DNA from: Actinomycetes bacterium
Lineage (GTDB): Bacteria; Actinomycetota; Actinomycetes; Actinomycetales; Microbacteriaceae
Assembly: GCA_023428065.1 (NCBI GenBank)
Contig: JAEYZI010000095.1
Span: 62,001 to 126,000 of the forward strand
DNA: 64,000 nt
Direction: 5' to 3'
Shown here: piece after piece, positions 23,402 to 31,975 of the stretch
Layout of the letters: each line of letters starts with the position of its first letter
Numbering within the stretch: the stretch's first letter is position 1
Translations under genes and position numbers: made by a program
The notes under the pieces: generated by a model
What the model saw: only the letters and a program-made list of their open reading frames with translations
The model's database searches: none
What the model was told of the DNA's origin: nothing

Positions 23402-23859
23402 GAGGACGACGCCTCGAGGATGCCGCGCACCTCGTCGGCGGAGGTCGCGTCGGCGATGCGGTCGACGGCATCCGAGTCGTTGAAGATGTTCGCGATCTCG
23501 GCCACGAGCTGGAGGTGGCGTGCGCTCGACGCGCCCGCGAGGGCGAGCACGACGCGCACCGGATCGTTGTAGGGGTGCCCGAACGGCACCGGATCGGCGA
23601 GCGTCACGATCGCGAGACCGTCGCGGCGCACCGCGGGGCCCGGGCGCGCGTGGGCGAGGGCGAGACCGGGGGCGACGACGACGTACGGCCCGTGCTCCTC
23701 GATCATGCGCACCATGTCGGTGGCGTAGCCCGCGTCGGTCGCCCCGCACGCGGTGAGGGCGCGACCCGCGAGCTCCACCGCCTCGCGCCAGTCCTTCGCG
23801 CGGGCGCCGAGCACGACGCCCTCGTCGGGCAGCGCGGGGAGGGCCGGGAGATGGTCCAT
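23398..23859 (-). CDS. PTS sugar transporter subunit IIA (fructose/mannitol EIIA-2 type)
   Basis: 153 residues, one EIIA type-2 domain. The phospho-acceptor histidine lies in VVVAPGLALAHARPG. DWREAVELAGRALTACGATDA and VVLALAGASSARHLQLVAEI are the other family segments. The ATG overlaps the adenosine deaminase stop by one base and the stop overlaps IIB by four, so add-IIA-IIB forms a coupled operon. With no IIC in sight it may pair with a permease elsewhere or act as a phosphorylation-dependent regulator. The link to purine deamination is by operon structure only. Confidence 0.87.
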   Translation of the reverse strand: MDHLPALPALPDEGVVLGARAKDWREAVELAGRALTACGATDAGYATDMVRMIEEHGPYVVVAPGLALAHARPGPAVRRDGLAIVTLADPVPFGHPYNDPVRVVLALAGASSARHLQLVAEIANIFNDSDAVDRIADATSADEVRGILEASSS

Positions 23860-24980
23860 CAGGCGGCGCCGAACCCCTCTTCGATCAGCGCGATGAGCTC
23901 CGCGCGCTCCTCGAGCGGGAGGAACGCGGCCTCCGCGGCGTTGAGCTGGAACACGAGGAGGTCGTCCAGGTCGTAGCCGAAGGCGTCGACGAGCAGCCCG
24001 AGCTCACGCGTGAGGCTCGTGCCGCTCATGAGGCGGTTGTCGGTGTTGACGGTGACCCGGAATCCGAGCTGATAGAGCAGATCGAACGGGTGCGCCGTGA
24101 GGTCGTCGCCCCACGCCGCGATCGCGCCCGTCTGCAGGTTCGAGCTCGGGCTCGTCTCGAGCGCGATGCCGCGATCCTTGACCCACTGCGCGAGCCGGCC
24201 GAGGCTCACGTAGCTGGCCTCCTCGTCCTGCGACTCGATGGTGATGTCCTCGGCGATGCGCACGCCGTGCCCGAGGCGGAGCGCGTGGCCGTCGACGAGG
24301 GCGCTGCGGATCGACTCGAGCCCGTCGGCCTCACCCGCGTGGACGGTCACGGGGAAGCACTCGCGCGCGAGCAGGTCGAACGCCTCCGAGAAGCGGCTCG
24401 GCGGGAACCCCGCCTCGGGGCCCGCGATGTCGAAGCCGACCGCCCCGCTGTCGCGGTGGCGCAACGCGAGCTGCGCGATCTCGGTGCCGCGGTCGAGGTG
24501 GCGCATGGCGCTCACGAGCTGTCCGACGCGGATGCTGCCGCCCGCCTCCGCGACGAGGTCGACGCCCTCGTCGAGTCCGCGCTGCACGGCTTCGACGGCC
24601 TCGTCGAGGGTCAGCCCGCGGCCGAGGTGCTGCTCGGGCGCCCAGCGGATCTCGCCCCACACGACGCCGTCGGCGGCGAGGTCCTCGACGAACTCGCGGG
24701 CGACCCTCGTGAGGCCGTCGGCGGTCTGCATGACGGCGGTCGTGAGATCGAAGGTCTTCAGATACTCGACGAGCGAGCCGGAGTCCGACTTCTCGGCGAA
24801 CCACGCGGCGAGCGCGTCGGCATCCGTCGCGGGGAGTTCGAGACCGAGCGGCTCGGCGAGCTCGATGATCGTCTGCGGGCGCAGGCCCCCGTCGAGGTGA
24901 TCGTGGAGCGACACCTTGGGCAGGCTCCGCAGGTCGACCCCCTCGACGACGTGGTGGTCTGCGGGCGCGGCGTCGCTCAT
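23859..24980 (-). CDS. add: Adenosine deaminase
   Basis: 373 residues. It hydrolyses adenosine and deoxyadenosine to inosine forms, feeding PNP. The zinc ligands lie in KVSLHDHLDGGLRP (HxH), in the catalytic VTVHAGEADG and in LRLGHGVRIAED. ALETSPSSNLQTGAI and VTVNTDNRLMSGTSLT complete the family; TDN in place of the classical TDD is common in actinobacterial enzymes. The promoter TACGCT ends 7 nt before the ATG. First of the operon add-IIA-IIB, divergent from the nucleoside hydrolase with 68 bp between starts. Confidence 0.95.
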   Translation of the reverse strand: MSDAAPADHHVVEGVDLRSLPKVSLHDHLDGGLRPQTIIELAEPLGLELPATDADALAAWFAEKSDSGSLVEYLKTFDLTTAVMQTADGLTRVAREFVEDLAADGVVWGEIRWAPEQHLGRGLTLDEAVEAVQRGLDEGVDLVAEAGGSIRVGQLVSAMRHLDRGTEIAQLALRHRDSGAVGFDIAGPEAGFPPSRFSEAFDLLARECFPVTVHAGEADGLESIRSALVDGHALRLGHGVRIAEDITIESQDEEASYVSLGRLAQWVKDRGIALETSPSSNLQTGAIAAWGDDLTAHPFDLLYQLGFRVTVNTDNRLMSGTSLTRELGLLVDAFGYDLDDLLVFQLNAAEAAFLPLEERAELIALIEEGFGAA

Positions 24981-24987
24981 GCCTCCA

Positions 24988-24993
24988 GCGTAG
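24988..24993 (-). promoter_or_regulatory. -10 hexamer TACGCT, add operon
   Basis: TACGCT (24993 to 24988) ends 7 nt before the add ATG. A GGAGG lies between but too close to the ATG to serve as a normal ribosome site. Confidence 0.55.
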
Positions 24994-25035
24994 TCGGGCG
25001 ACGCCCCGCGATCCTGAGCCGACGCCGAATGAACT

Positions 25036-25041
25036 TAGGCT
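25036..25041 (+). promoter_or_regulatory. -10 hexamer TAGGCT, nucleoside hydrolase gene
   Basis: TAGGCT ends 7 nt before ATG 25049. Confidence 0.6.
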
Positions 25042-25048
25042 GGAATCC

Positions 25049-25996
25049 ATGCCCCGACGGATCATCCTCGACTGCGACCCCGGCCACGACGACGCGATCG
25101 CGATGCTGCTCGCACACGGGAGCCCCGACATCGAGCTCGCGGCGGTGACGACGGTCGCGGGCAACGCCGGGATCGAGAACGTCACCCGCAACGCCCTGTC
25201 CGTCGCACGGATCGCGGGCATCACGGGCGTGCCCTTCGCGCAGGGCGCGGGACGCCCGCTCGTGCGCGGTGTCGAGTTCGCACCCGACATCCACGGCGAG
25301 TCGGGACTCGACGGGCCCGTGCTCCCGGAGCCCGCCTTCGACCTCGACCCGCGGGGCGCCGTGCAGCTCATCATCGACACGGTCATGGCGTCCGAGCCCG
25401 GCGAGATCACCCTCGTGCCGACGGGGGCCCTCACCAACATCGCGCTCGCCGCACGCATCGAGCCGCGCATCGTCCCGCGCGTGCGGGAGGTCGTGCTCAT
25501 GGGCGGCGGCGTCCACGTCGGCAACTGGAACGCGACGAGCGAGTTCAACATCGTCATCGACCCCGAGGCCGCGCACATCGTCTTCAACGAGTCGTGGCCG
25601 CTCACGATGGTCGGACTCGACGTGACGCACCAGGCCCTCGCGACGCCCGAGGTGAGGGAGCGGATCGCCGCCGTCGGCACGCGACCCGCCGTCTTCGTGG
25701 GCGAGCTGCTCGACTTCTTCGGCGCGACCTATCTCACGTCGCAGGGCTTCACCTCGCCTCCCGTGCACGACCCCGTCGCAGTCGCCTACGTCATCGACCC
25801 CTCGGTGCTCGAGGTCGTCCGGGCGCCGCTCGACGTCGAGCTCGCGGGAACGCTGACGCTCGGCATGACGGTCGCCGACCTGCGCGCTCCGGCACCCGCG
25901 GACTGCACGACCCAGGTGTCGCTCCGCCTCGACGAGCAGCGGTTCTGGGACCTCGTGGTCGACGCGCTCGAGCGCATCGGAGACCCCGAGGCCTGA
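25049..25996 (+). CDS. Inosine-uridine preferring nucleoside hydrolase
   Basis: 315 residues. It hydrolyses the N-glycosidic bond of ribonucleosides to base and ribose. The calcium and ribose site is the N-terminal IILDCDPGHDDAIAMLLAHG. Further family segments are VTTVAGNAGIENVTRNAL, EVVLMGGGVHVGNWNATSEF, NIVIDPEAAHIVF and the catalytic histidine region SPPVHDPVAVAYVID. Full length. Leaderless promoter TAGGCT. It gives a phosphate-independent route beside the phosphorylases of the same region. Substrate range (purine versus pyrimidine) is not resolvable from the sequence. Confidence 0.93.
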   Translation: MPRRIILDCDPGHDDAIAMLLAHGSPDIELAAVTTVAGNAGIENVTRNALSVARIAGITGVPFAQGAGRPLVRGVEFAPDIHGESGLDGPVLPEPAFDLDPRGAVQLIIDTVMASEPGEITLVPTGALTNIALAARIEPRIVPRVREVVLMGGGVHVGNWNATSEFNIVIDPEAAHIVFNESWPLTMVGLDVTHQALATPEVRERIAAVGTRPAVFVGELLDFFGATYLTSQGFTSPPVHDPVAVAYVIDPSVLEVVRAPLDVELAGTLTLGMTVADLRAPAPADCTTQVSLRLDEQRFWDLVVDALERIGDPEA

Positions 25997-26023
25997 CCGC
26001 CCGCGGCCGGTCGCGCGTCAGGC
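25991..26023. terminator. Inverted repeat between convergent nucleoside genes
   Basis: GCCTGAC (25991-25997) pairs with GTCAGGC (26017-26023). The stop codons of the two facing genes (25994-25996 and 26018-26020) are inside the arms at mirrored positions. A GC-rich 19-nt loop and no T-run make termination strength uncertain. Confidence 0.45.
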
Positions 26024-27307
26024 GATGCGCGACCGGATGAGCGGGCGCTCGGGCAGCTCGGTGCCCGCGGGAGCGATCGAGTACGCCCCCTCGAGCGCCT
26101 CGAGGGCGCGCGGGAAGCGCGCCGGGTCGTCGGCGTGCAGCGTGAAGAGCGGCTCTCCCGCGCGCACGGCGTCGCCCGGCTTCTTGTGCAGGTCGATGCC
26201 CGCCGCGTGCACGACGGGATCCTCCTTGCGGGCCCGGCCGGCGCCGAGACGCCACGCGGCGACGCCGAACGGCAGCGCCTCCTGGGTCGCGAGCACGCCG
26301 TCCTCGGATGCCGTGACGACGTGCGACTCGCGGGGCGTCGGGAGCGGCGCGTCGGGGTCGCCGCCCTGAGCGGCGATCATGGCCCGCCAGGTGTCCATGG
26401 CCCGGCCGTCGGCGAGCGCGGCCTCGACGTCGGCGTCCGGGACACCGGCCATGTCGAGCATCTCCCGGGCGAGGGCGAGCGTGAGCTCGACGACGTCGGC
26501 GGGGCCGCCGCCCGCGAGCACCTCGACCGACTCGCGCACCTCGTTGGCGTTGCCGATCGCGAGGCCGAGCGGCACGTCCATGTCGGTGAGCAGCGCGCGC
26601 GTGGCGACGCCTGCCTCGTTGCCGAGCCGCACCATGGTCTCTGCGAGCTCGTACGCGCGGTCGTAGTCCTTCATGAAGGCGCCGCCGCCGAACTTGACGT
26701 CGAGCACGAGAGACGCGGTGCCCTCGGCGATCTTCTTCGACATGATCGACGAGGCGATGAGCGGGATCGCCTCGACGGTGCCCGTGATGTCGCGGAGCGC
26801 GTAGAGCTTGCCGTCGGCGGGCGCGAGGTCGGCGCCCGCGGCGCACACGACCGCGCCGACCGAGCCGAGCTGGGCGAGGAACTCCTCGTTGGTGAGCCGT
26901 GCGCGCCATCCGGGGATCGACTCGAGCTTGTCGAGCGTGCCGCCCGTGTGGCCGAGACCCCGGCCCGAGAGCTGCGGCACGGCGACGCCGAAGGAGGCCA
27001 CGAGGGGGGCGAGCGGCAGCGTGATCTTGTCGCCGACGCCTCCCGTGGAGTGCTTGTCGGTCGTGGTCTTGCCGAGGCCCGAGAAGTCGAGCCGCTCGCC
27101 GCTCGCGACCATCGCGAGGGTGAGCTCGCGGATCTCGTCCGACGTCATCCCGTTGAGGAAGACCGCCATCGCGAAGGCCGACATCTGCTCGTCGGCCACG
27201 TAACCGCGCGTGTAGGCGGCGACGAGCCAGCGGATCTCGTCGGGGCTCAGCTCACCCCGGTCGCGCTTGCGGTGGATGAGGTCGACGGTGTCGAAGGGCT
27301 CGACCAT
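26018..27307 (-). CDS. deoA: Thymidine (pyrimidine-nucleoside) phosphorylase
   Basis: 429 residues. It cleaves thymidine, deoxyuridine or uridine with phosphate to base and sugar-1-phosphate. Signatures: the phosphate-binding DKHSTGGVGDKITLPL, SGRGLGHTGGTLDKLESIPG and SSIMSKKIAEGTASLVLDVK. The C-terminal alpha/beta domain begins near DPVVHAAGIDLHKKPGDAVR. Start ATG 27307 with AAAGGAA upstream. It is last of the minus-strand operon BMP lipoprotein, ABC ATPase, two permeases, cdd, deoA. The sugar-1-phosphate could be used by the mutase at 21.5 kb. Confidence 0.95.
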   Translation of the reverse strand: MVEPFDTVDLIHRKRDRGELSPDEIRWLVAAYTRGYVADEQMSAFAMAVFLNGMTSDEIRELTLAMVASGERLDFSGLGKTTTDKHSTGGVGDKITLPLAPLVASFGVAVPQLSGRGLGHTGGTLDKLESIPGWRARLTNEEFLAQLGSVGAVVCAAGADLAPADGKLYALRDITGTVEAIPLIASSIMSKKIAEGTASLVLDVKFGGGAFMKDYDRAYELAETMVRLGNEAGVATRALLTDMDVPLGLAIGNANEVRESVEVLAGGGPADVVELTLALAREMLDMAGVPDADVEAALADGRAMDTWRAMIAAQGGDPDAPLPTPRESHVVTASEDGVLATQEALPFGVAAWRLGAGRARKEDPVVHAAGIDLHKKPGDAVRAGEPLFTLHADDPARFPRALEALEGAYSIAPAGTELPERPLIRSRIA

Positions 27308-27357
27308 GGATGGTTCCTTTCCGGAGAGGCGGTGAGGGGGCGCGGTCGCACCGCGCC

Positions 27358-27774
27358 TCACTCCCCCGCCGAGTACGCCTCGAGGGTCCGGGGCCCGAAG
27401 GCGTCGGGGATGACCTCGTCGATCGTCTTGATGCCGGAGACCGTCTCGAGCAGCATCCCCTCGGCGGAGTGCTCGAACAGCAGCTGCCGACAGCGGCCGC
27501 ACGGCATGAGCGTCTGGCCCTTGCCGTCGACGCACGTGAAGGCGACGAGCTTGCCGCCGCCCGTCATGTGCAGCGTCGAGACGAGGGCGCATTCCGCGCA
27601 CAGCGTGAGCCCGTAGGAGGCGTTCTCGACGTTGCAGCCCCAGATGATGCGGCCGTCGTCGACGAGCGCCGCGACCCCCACGGGGAACTTCGAGTACGGC
27701 ACGTACGCGTGCGGGATCGCCGCGTTCGCGGCGGCCCGCAGCGCGTCCCAGGTCTCCTGCGTGATCTCGGTCAT
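27358..27774 (-). CDS. cdd: Cytidine deaminase
   Basis: 138 residues, tetrameric zinc cytidine deaminase type. Motifs are YSKFPVGVAALVDDG, CNVENASYGLTLCAECALV with the C-A-E metal/catalytic triad, and PCGRCRQLLFEH supplying the other two zinc cysteines. It turns cytidine and deoxycytidine into uridine forms, the substrates of the phosphorylase encoded next. The ATG overlaps the permease stop by 4 nt (ATGA), and deoA starts 50 nt further on. Import, deamination and cleavage are therefore cotranscribed. Confidence 0.96.
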   Translation of the reverse strand: MTEITQETWDALRAAANAAIPHAYVPYSKFPVGVAALVDDGRIIWGCNVENASYGLTLCAECALVSTLHMTGGGKLVAFTCVDGKGQTLMPCGRCRQLLFEHSAEGMLLETVSGIKTIDEVIPDAFGPRTLEAYSAGE

Positions 27775-29051
27775 GACTTGATGTACGGCTTGCCGTCTGC
27801 CGCGGGGGCGCGCGAGGCGCCCACGAGACCGGCGACGGCGAAGATCGTCACGAGGTACGGCAGCATGAGCATGAAGTCGGAGGGCACGGGCGATCCGATG
27901 ATGCCGAGCACGCTCTGCAGGTTGGTCGCGAATCCGAACAGCAAGCCCGCGAGGGTCGCCCGGATGGGATCCCATCGCCCGAAGATGACGGCGGCGAGGG
28001 CGATGAAGCCGGCCCCGTTGGTCATCTCCTTTCCGAACTGGCCGACGACGTCGAGCGTGTAGTACGCGCCGCCGATGCCGACCACCGCACCGGCGAGCGA
28101 CACGTTCCAGAACCGCGTGCTGTTGACGTTGATGCCGACGGTGTCGGCGGCGGTCGGGTGCTCGCCGACGGCACGCACCCGCAGGCCCCAGCGCGTCTTG
28201 AACAGGCCGAACCACACGAGGAACACCGCGATGTACAGGATGTAGACGATGACCGTCTGGCGGAACAGCACGGGCCCGAGGATCGGGATGTCGGAGAGTC
28301 CCGGGATCGGCAGCACGGGGAACTTCACGGGCTTGTTGAGCGCCGGGTCGGCCGTGAGCACCTTCGAGTAGAAGAAGCTCGTGAGGCCCGTGACGAGCAC
28401 ATTGAGCACGACGCCGACGATCACCTGGTCGACGATGTACTTGATCGAGAACGCCGCGAGCACGAACGAGACGAGCACCGCGCCCACCATGGCGGCGAGC
28501 AGGCCCGCCACCGGGTTGCCCGTCACCGATCCGACGATGGCGGCCGAGAAGGCGCCGAACAGCAGCTGGCCCTCGATCGCGATGTTGACGACGCCCGCGC
28601 GCTCGGAGATGACACCGCCGAGCGCGCCGAAGATGAGCGGGACGCTCAGCGCGACGGTGCCGACGAGCATGCCGGGCACGGGTATGTTCTTGTCCGCCGC
28701 GACCCACGTGAGGAACGTGAAGAGGAACAGCACGGCGAACACGATCGCGAGCCACAGCGGCGCGCGTCCCGATCCGAGCACGACGTAGGCCGCCGCCGCG
28801 ATCGCGGCCACCACGAGCAGCAGCGCCGAGATCGTCACGGTGAGCTGCGTGGGCACGACGAGCGGCGCGAGCTGGATGGCTTCGCGCGGCGTGGAGAGCG
28901 TGAAGGTCGTCGCGCCCTCGTGCGGCACGACGAAGGCCATCACCAGCCCGACGATCGCGAACACGGCGAGCACGATGGGCGTCTTCCAACTGCGCACGAG
29001 AGCCTTCTCGTGCACGATGGCGGCCGCGGGGGCGGGAGCGGTCGTGGTCAC
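27771..29051 (-). CDS. Nucleoside ABC transporter permease (BmpA-system, second)
   Basis: 426 residues, BPD_transp_2 family with about ten membrane helices. The typical segment VPLIFGALGGVISERAGVVN is followed by NIAIEGQLLFGAFSAAIVG. Later FKTRWGLRVRAVGEHPTAAD contains the cytoplasmic EAA-like loop that contacts the ATPase. An N-terminal hydrophilic stretch of about 20 residues precedes the first helix. GTG 29051 overlaps the first permease's stop (GTGA) and the 3' end overlaps cdd, so the genes are tightly coupled. With the partner permease it forms the pore for nucleoside import. Confidence 0.9.
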   Translation of the reverse strand: MTTTAPAPAAAIVHEKALVRSWKTPIVLAVFAIVGLVMAFVVPHEGATTFTLSTPREAIQLAPLVVPTQLTVTISALLLVVAAIAAAAYVVLGSGRAPLWLAIVFAVLFLFTFLTWVAADKNIPVPGMLVGTVALSVPLIFGALGGVISERAGVVNIAIEGQLLFGAFSAAIVGSVTGNPVAGLLAAMVGAVLVSFVLAAFSIKYIVDQVIVGVVLNVLVTGLTSFFYSKVLTADPALNKPVKFPVLPIPGLSDIPILGPVLFRQTVIVYILYIAVFLVWFGLFKTRWGLRVRAVGEHPTAADTVGINVNSTRFWNVSLAGAVVGIGGAYYTLDVVGQFGKEMTNGAGFIALAAVIFGRWDPIRATLAGLLFGFATNLQSVLGIIGSPVPSDFMLMLPYLVTIFAVAGLVGASRAPAADGKPYIKS

Positions 29052-30382
29052 TTGGTCACCGCCTTCTGGGCCGCGGGCTTCCGGGTTCGACGGGCGACGG
29101 ATGCCGCCCCGGCGGGCGCGGGAAGCCGGAAGATCGTGCGCACGAGCGGCGGCGCCGCGATGAGCAGCACGATGACGGACTGCACGACGAGCACGATGTC
29201 GATCGGGATGCCCTCGGCGGCCTGCATCGTGTAGCCGCCCGCCTTGAGGGCGCCGAACAGGATGCCCGCGAAGAAGACGCCGAACGGGCGCGACCGTCCG
29301 AGCAGCGCGACGGTGATGGCGTCGAAGCCGATGCCGGCGTCGACACCCGCGGCGAAGCCGGTCGTCGTCGTGCCGAGCACCTGCGAGGCGCCCGCGAGGC
29401 CGATGAGCGCACCCGAGAACAGCATCGCGAGCACGTAGGTGCCCTTGACGCTGATGCCCGCCGTGCGGGCGGCGTTCGGGTTCTCGCCGACGGCGCGGAA
29501 GCGGAAGCCCATGCTCGAGCGGTTGAGGAGGTACCAGACCCAGACGGTCGCGAGGATCGCGAGCACGAACCCGAGGTGGAGCCGGTAGGTGCCGACGCCG
29601 AGCAGGTCCGAGAGGGTCGGGAACACGGCGCTCTCGAGCGCGGCCGGAGACTTGGGCGTGTTCGACCCCGGAGCCTGGAGCGCCCCCTGCGTCTTCAGCA
29701 GGAACGAGATGAGGTAGAACGCCACGTAGTTGAGCATGATCGTGACGATCACCTCGTGGGCGCCCGTGCGCGCCTTGAGCACGCCCGCGATGCCGGCCCA
29801 CAGCGCGCCGCCCACGAGGGCGGCGACCGTCGCCAGCAGGATGTGCACGGGCGCGGGGAGCTCGAACGACCAGCTCACCCAGCCCGCGGCCGCGGCGGCG
29901 ATGAGGATCTGGCCGCGACCGCCGATGTTGAACATGCCGACGCGGAAGGTGAGGGCGACGCCGAGGCCGGCCGCGATGAGCGGCGTGGCGAAGGTGAGGG
30001 TCTCGGTGAGGGGCTTGATGGCGTTGACGAAGTCGCCGCGCTTCGGGTTGTAGATCGCTCCCTCGAAGAGCGAGATGTACGCACCCGAGACCGACTCCCA
30101 GATCGAACGGAACGTGTCTCCGGGTCGCGCGAAGAAGTAGCCGGCGGCCTTCTGGACGCTCGGATCCGTCGCGGCGATGAGGATCGACCCCACGAGCAGC
30201 GCGACGACGATCGCGAGCAGCGAGATGAGCCAGCTCGAGGTGAGGATCTCGTTGAGCACGCGGTTGGCGACGGGCGGCTCCTCGTCGGCCACCTCGGGCG
30301 CGCGCTGCGGGGGCGGCACCTGATCGGGTTCGAGGCTCGTGTCGACGATGGCGTCCTCGCCGTGGATCTGCTCGTCGCTCAC
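29048..30382 (-). CDS. Nucleoside ABC transporter permease (BmpA-system, first)
   Basis: 444 residues. A ~45-residue acidic cytoplasmic N-terminus leads into about ten membrane helices. BPD_transp_2 segments seen: LTFRVGMFNIGGRGQILIAA, GAHEVIVTIMLNYVAFYL and FRFRAVGENPNAARTAGISV. The loop FEGAIYNPKRGDFVNAIKPL near residue 105 is probably extracytoplasmic. A basic C-terminus (ARRTRKPAAQKAVTK) faces the cytoplasm. GTG 30382 overlaps the ATPase stop by 4 nt. Heterodimer partner of the next permease. Substrate specificity is inferred from the flanking cdd and deoA genes. Confidence 0.9.
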   Translation of the reverse strand: MSDEQIHGEDAIVDTSLEPDQVPPPQRAPEVADEEPPVANRVLNEILTSSWLISLLAIVVALLVGSILIAATDPSVQKAAGYFFARPGDTFRSIWESVSGAYISLFEGAIYNPKRGDFVNAIKPLTETLTFATPLIAAGLGVALTFRVGMFNIGGRGQILIAAAAAGWVSWSFELPAPVHILLATVAALVGGALWAGIAGVLKARTGAHEVIVTIMLNYVAFYLISFLLKTQGALQAPGSNTPKSPAALESAVFPTLSDLLGVGTYRLHLGFVLAILATVWVWYLLNRSSMGFRFRAVGENPNAARTAGISVKGTYVLAMLFSGALIGLAGASQVLGTTTTGFAAGVDAGIGFDAITVALLGRSRPFGVFFAGILFGALKAGGYTMQAAEGIPIDIVLVVQSVIVLLIAAPPLVRTIFRLPAPAGAASVARRTRKPAAQKAVTK

Positions 30383-31890
30383 GCGGCCGCTCCTGTCGTC
30401 TCGCCGGCCATCATGAGGCCGAGCACGTCACGGGGGGTGTCACCCGGCACGATGCCCACGATCCCGCCGCGGTACATGACCGCGATGCGGTCGGCGAGGG
30501 CCGTCACCTCGTCGAGCTCCGTCGAGACGACGATGACGGGGATTCCGGCGTCGCGCGCGGCGACGATCTGGGTGTGCACGAACTCGATCGAGCCGACGTC
30601 GAGTCCGCGGGTGGGCTGGGATGCCACGAAGAGGCGAAGGTCGCGGCTCAGCTCGCGCGCGAGCACGACCTTCTGCTGGTTGCCGCCGGAGAGGCGTCCG
30701 GCGCGGGTGTCGATGCCCTGCGCGCGGATGTCGAACTCCACGAGCTTCTGCTCGGCGAACTGCTCGAGCACCCCGAGCTGCAGGGCGCCCGCCTTCACGA
30801 AGGGCGCCCCGACGGAACGGTCGAGCATGAGGTTCTCGGCGATCGTGAACTCCGCGACGAGGCCGTCCTCCTTGCGGTCCTCGGGCACGAAGCCGACGCC
30901 GGCGTCGAGCACGCGGCGAACGCTGCGTCCGAGCAGTTCGGTGCCGTCGAGGGTGATCGAGCCGGAGACCCGGGGCTGGATGCCGAGGATGGCCTCCGTG
31001 AGTTCGGTCTGGCCGTTGCCCTGCACGCCGGCGATGGCGAGGATCTCCCCCGCGCGCACGGTGAACGAGACGTCTTTCACGACGTACTGGTCGCGCGAGT
31101 CGATGACGGAGAGGTCGGTGACGACGAAGGCGTCCGCGCCGGGGTGGGCGGGCGGCTTCTGGATCGTGAGCTCGACGGCGCGGCCCACCATCATCGAGGC
31201 GAGCTCGGTGTTGCTCGCGGTGGGCGAGGCTTCGCCCACGACCTTGCCGAGCCGGATGACGGTGATGCGGTCGGCGACCTCGCGCACCTCGCGCAGCTTG
31301 TGGGTGATGAAGACGATGGCGGTGCCCGAGTCCTTGAGCTGGCGCATGATCGCCATGAGCTCGTCGGTCTCCTGGGGCGTGAGCACGGCGGTGGGCTCGT
31401 CGAACACGAGCACCTTCGCGTCCCGCGAGAGGGCCTTGATGATCTCGACGCGCTGCTGCACGCCGACCGGCAGCTCCTCGACGATCGCGTCGGGGTCGAC
31501 GTCGAACCCGAAGCGCTCGGAAATCTCGCGCACCTTGGCGCGCGCGGCTCCGAGGTCGAGCACGCCCGGCCCCTTCGTCTGCTCGTGGCCGAGCATGACG
31601 TTCTCGGCGACGGTGAAGACGGGGATGAGCATGAAGTGCTGGTGCACCATGCCGATGCCGGCCTTCATCGCGTCGCCGGGGCCGGCGAAGTGCTGCACCT
31701 CGCCGTCGAGCAGGATCTCGCCCTCGTCGGCCTGGTAGAGGCCGTAGAGCACGTTCATGAGGGTGGACTTGCCTGCGCCGTTCTCGCCGAGCAGGCAGTG
31801 GATCTCGCCGGGCTCGACGGTGAGATCGATGTGGTCGTTCGCGACCAGGGCACCGAACCGCTTGGTGATGCCGCGGAGTTCGAGCTTCAT
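30379..31890 (-). CDS. Nucleoside ABC transporter ATP-binding protein, two ABC domains
   Basis: 503 residues with two fused nucleotide-binding domains, as in simple-sugar and nucleoside importers. Domain 1: Walker A GENGAGKSTLM, signature LPVGVQQRVEIIKAL and Walker B VLVFDEPTAVL. Domain 2 has the degenerate Walker A GVQGNGQTELTEAI but an intact signature SGGNQQKVVLAREL, so only one site probably hydrolyses ATP well, which is usual for this group. It energises the two permeases encoded next. An 85-bp gap with a stable hairpin separates it from the binding-protein gene. Confidence 0.93.
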   Translation of the reverse strand: MKLELRGITKRFGALVANDHIDLTVEPGEIHCLLGENGAGKSTLMNVLYGLYQADEGEILLDGEVQHFAGPGDAMKAGIGMVHQHFMLIPVFTVAENVMLGHEQTKGPGVLDLGAARAKVREISERFGFDVDPDAIVEELPVGVQQRVEIIKALSRDAKVLVFDEPTAVLTPQETDELMAIMRQLKDSGTAIVFITHKLREVREVADRITVIRLGKVVGEASPTASNTELASMMVGRAVELTIQKPPAHPGADAFVVTDLSVIDSRDQYVVKDVSFTVRAGEILAIAGVQGNGQTELTEAILGIQPRVSGSITLDGTELLGRSVRRVLDAGVGFVPEDRKEDGLVAEFTIAENLMLDRSVGAPFVKAGALQLGVLEQFAEQKLVEFDIRAQGIDTRAGRLSGGNQQKVVLARELSRDLRLFVASQPTRGLDVGSIEFVHTQIVAARDAGIPVIVVSTELDEVTALADRIAVMYRGGIVGIVPGDTPRDVLGLMMAGETTGAAA

Positions 31891-31924
31891 TGTCTCAATC
31901 TGGGAATCGGTCCCCGGCGCGGCG

Positions 31925-31955
31925 ACGGGGAGACCGGCGTGGCCGGCCTCCCCGT
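31925..31955 (-). terminator. Intercistronic hairpin between BMP lipoprotein and ABC ATPase genes
   Basis: ACGGGGAG (31925-31932) pairs with CTCCCCGT (31948-31955), and CCGGC/GCCGG continue the stem after one mismatch to a 3-nt loop. It lies 20 nt past the binding-protein stop codon. Such structures often protect the upstream message or attenuate downstream expression, giving excess binding protein. Confidence 0.5.
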
Positions 31956-31975
31956 GCCGTCATGCGAGGAGTTGA

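Noticed and set aside
23129..23859. A complete PTS sugar uptake system
   Set aside because: Only IIA and IIB are encoded. No IIC membrane component is in or next to the operon.
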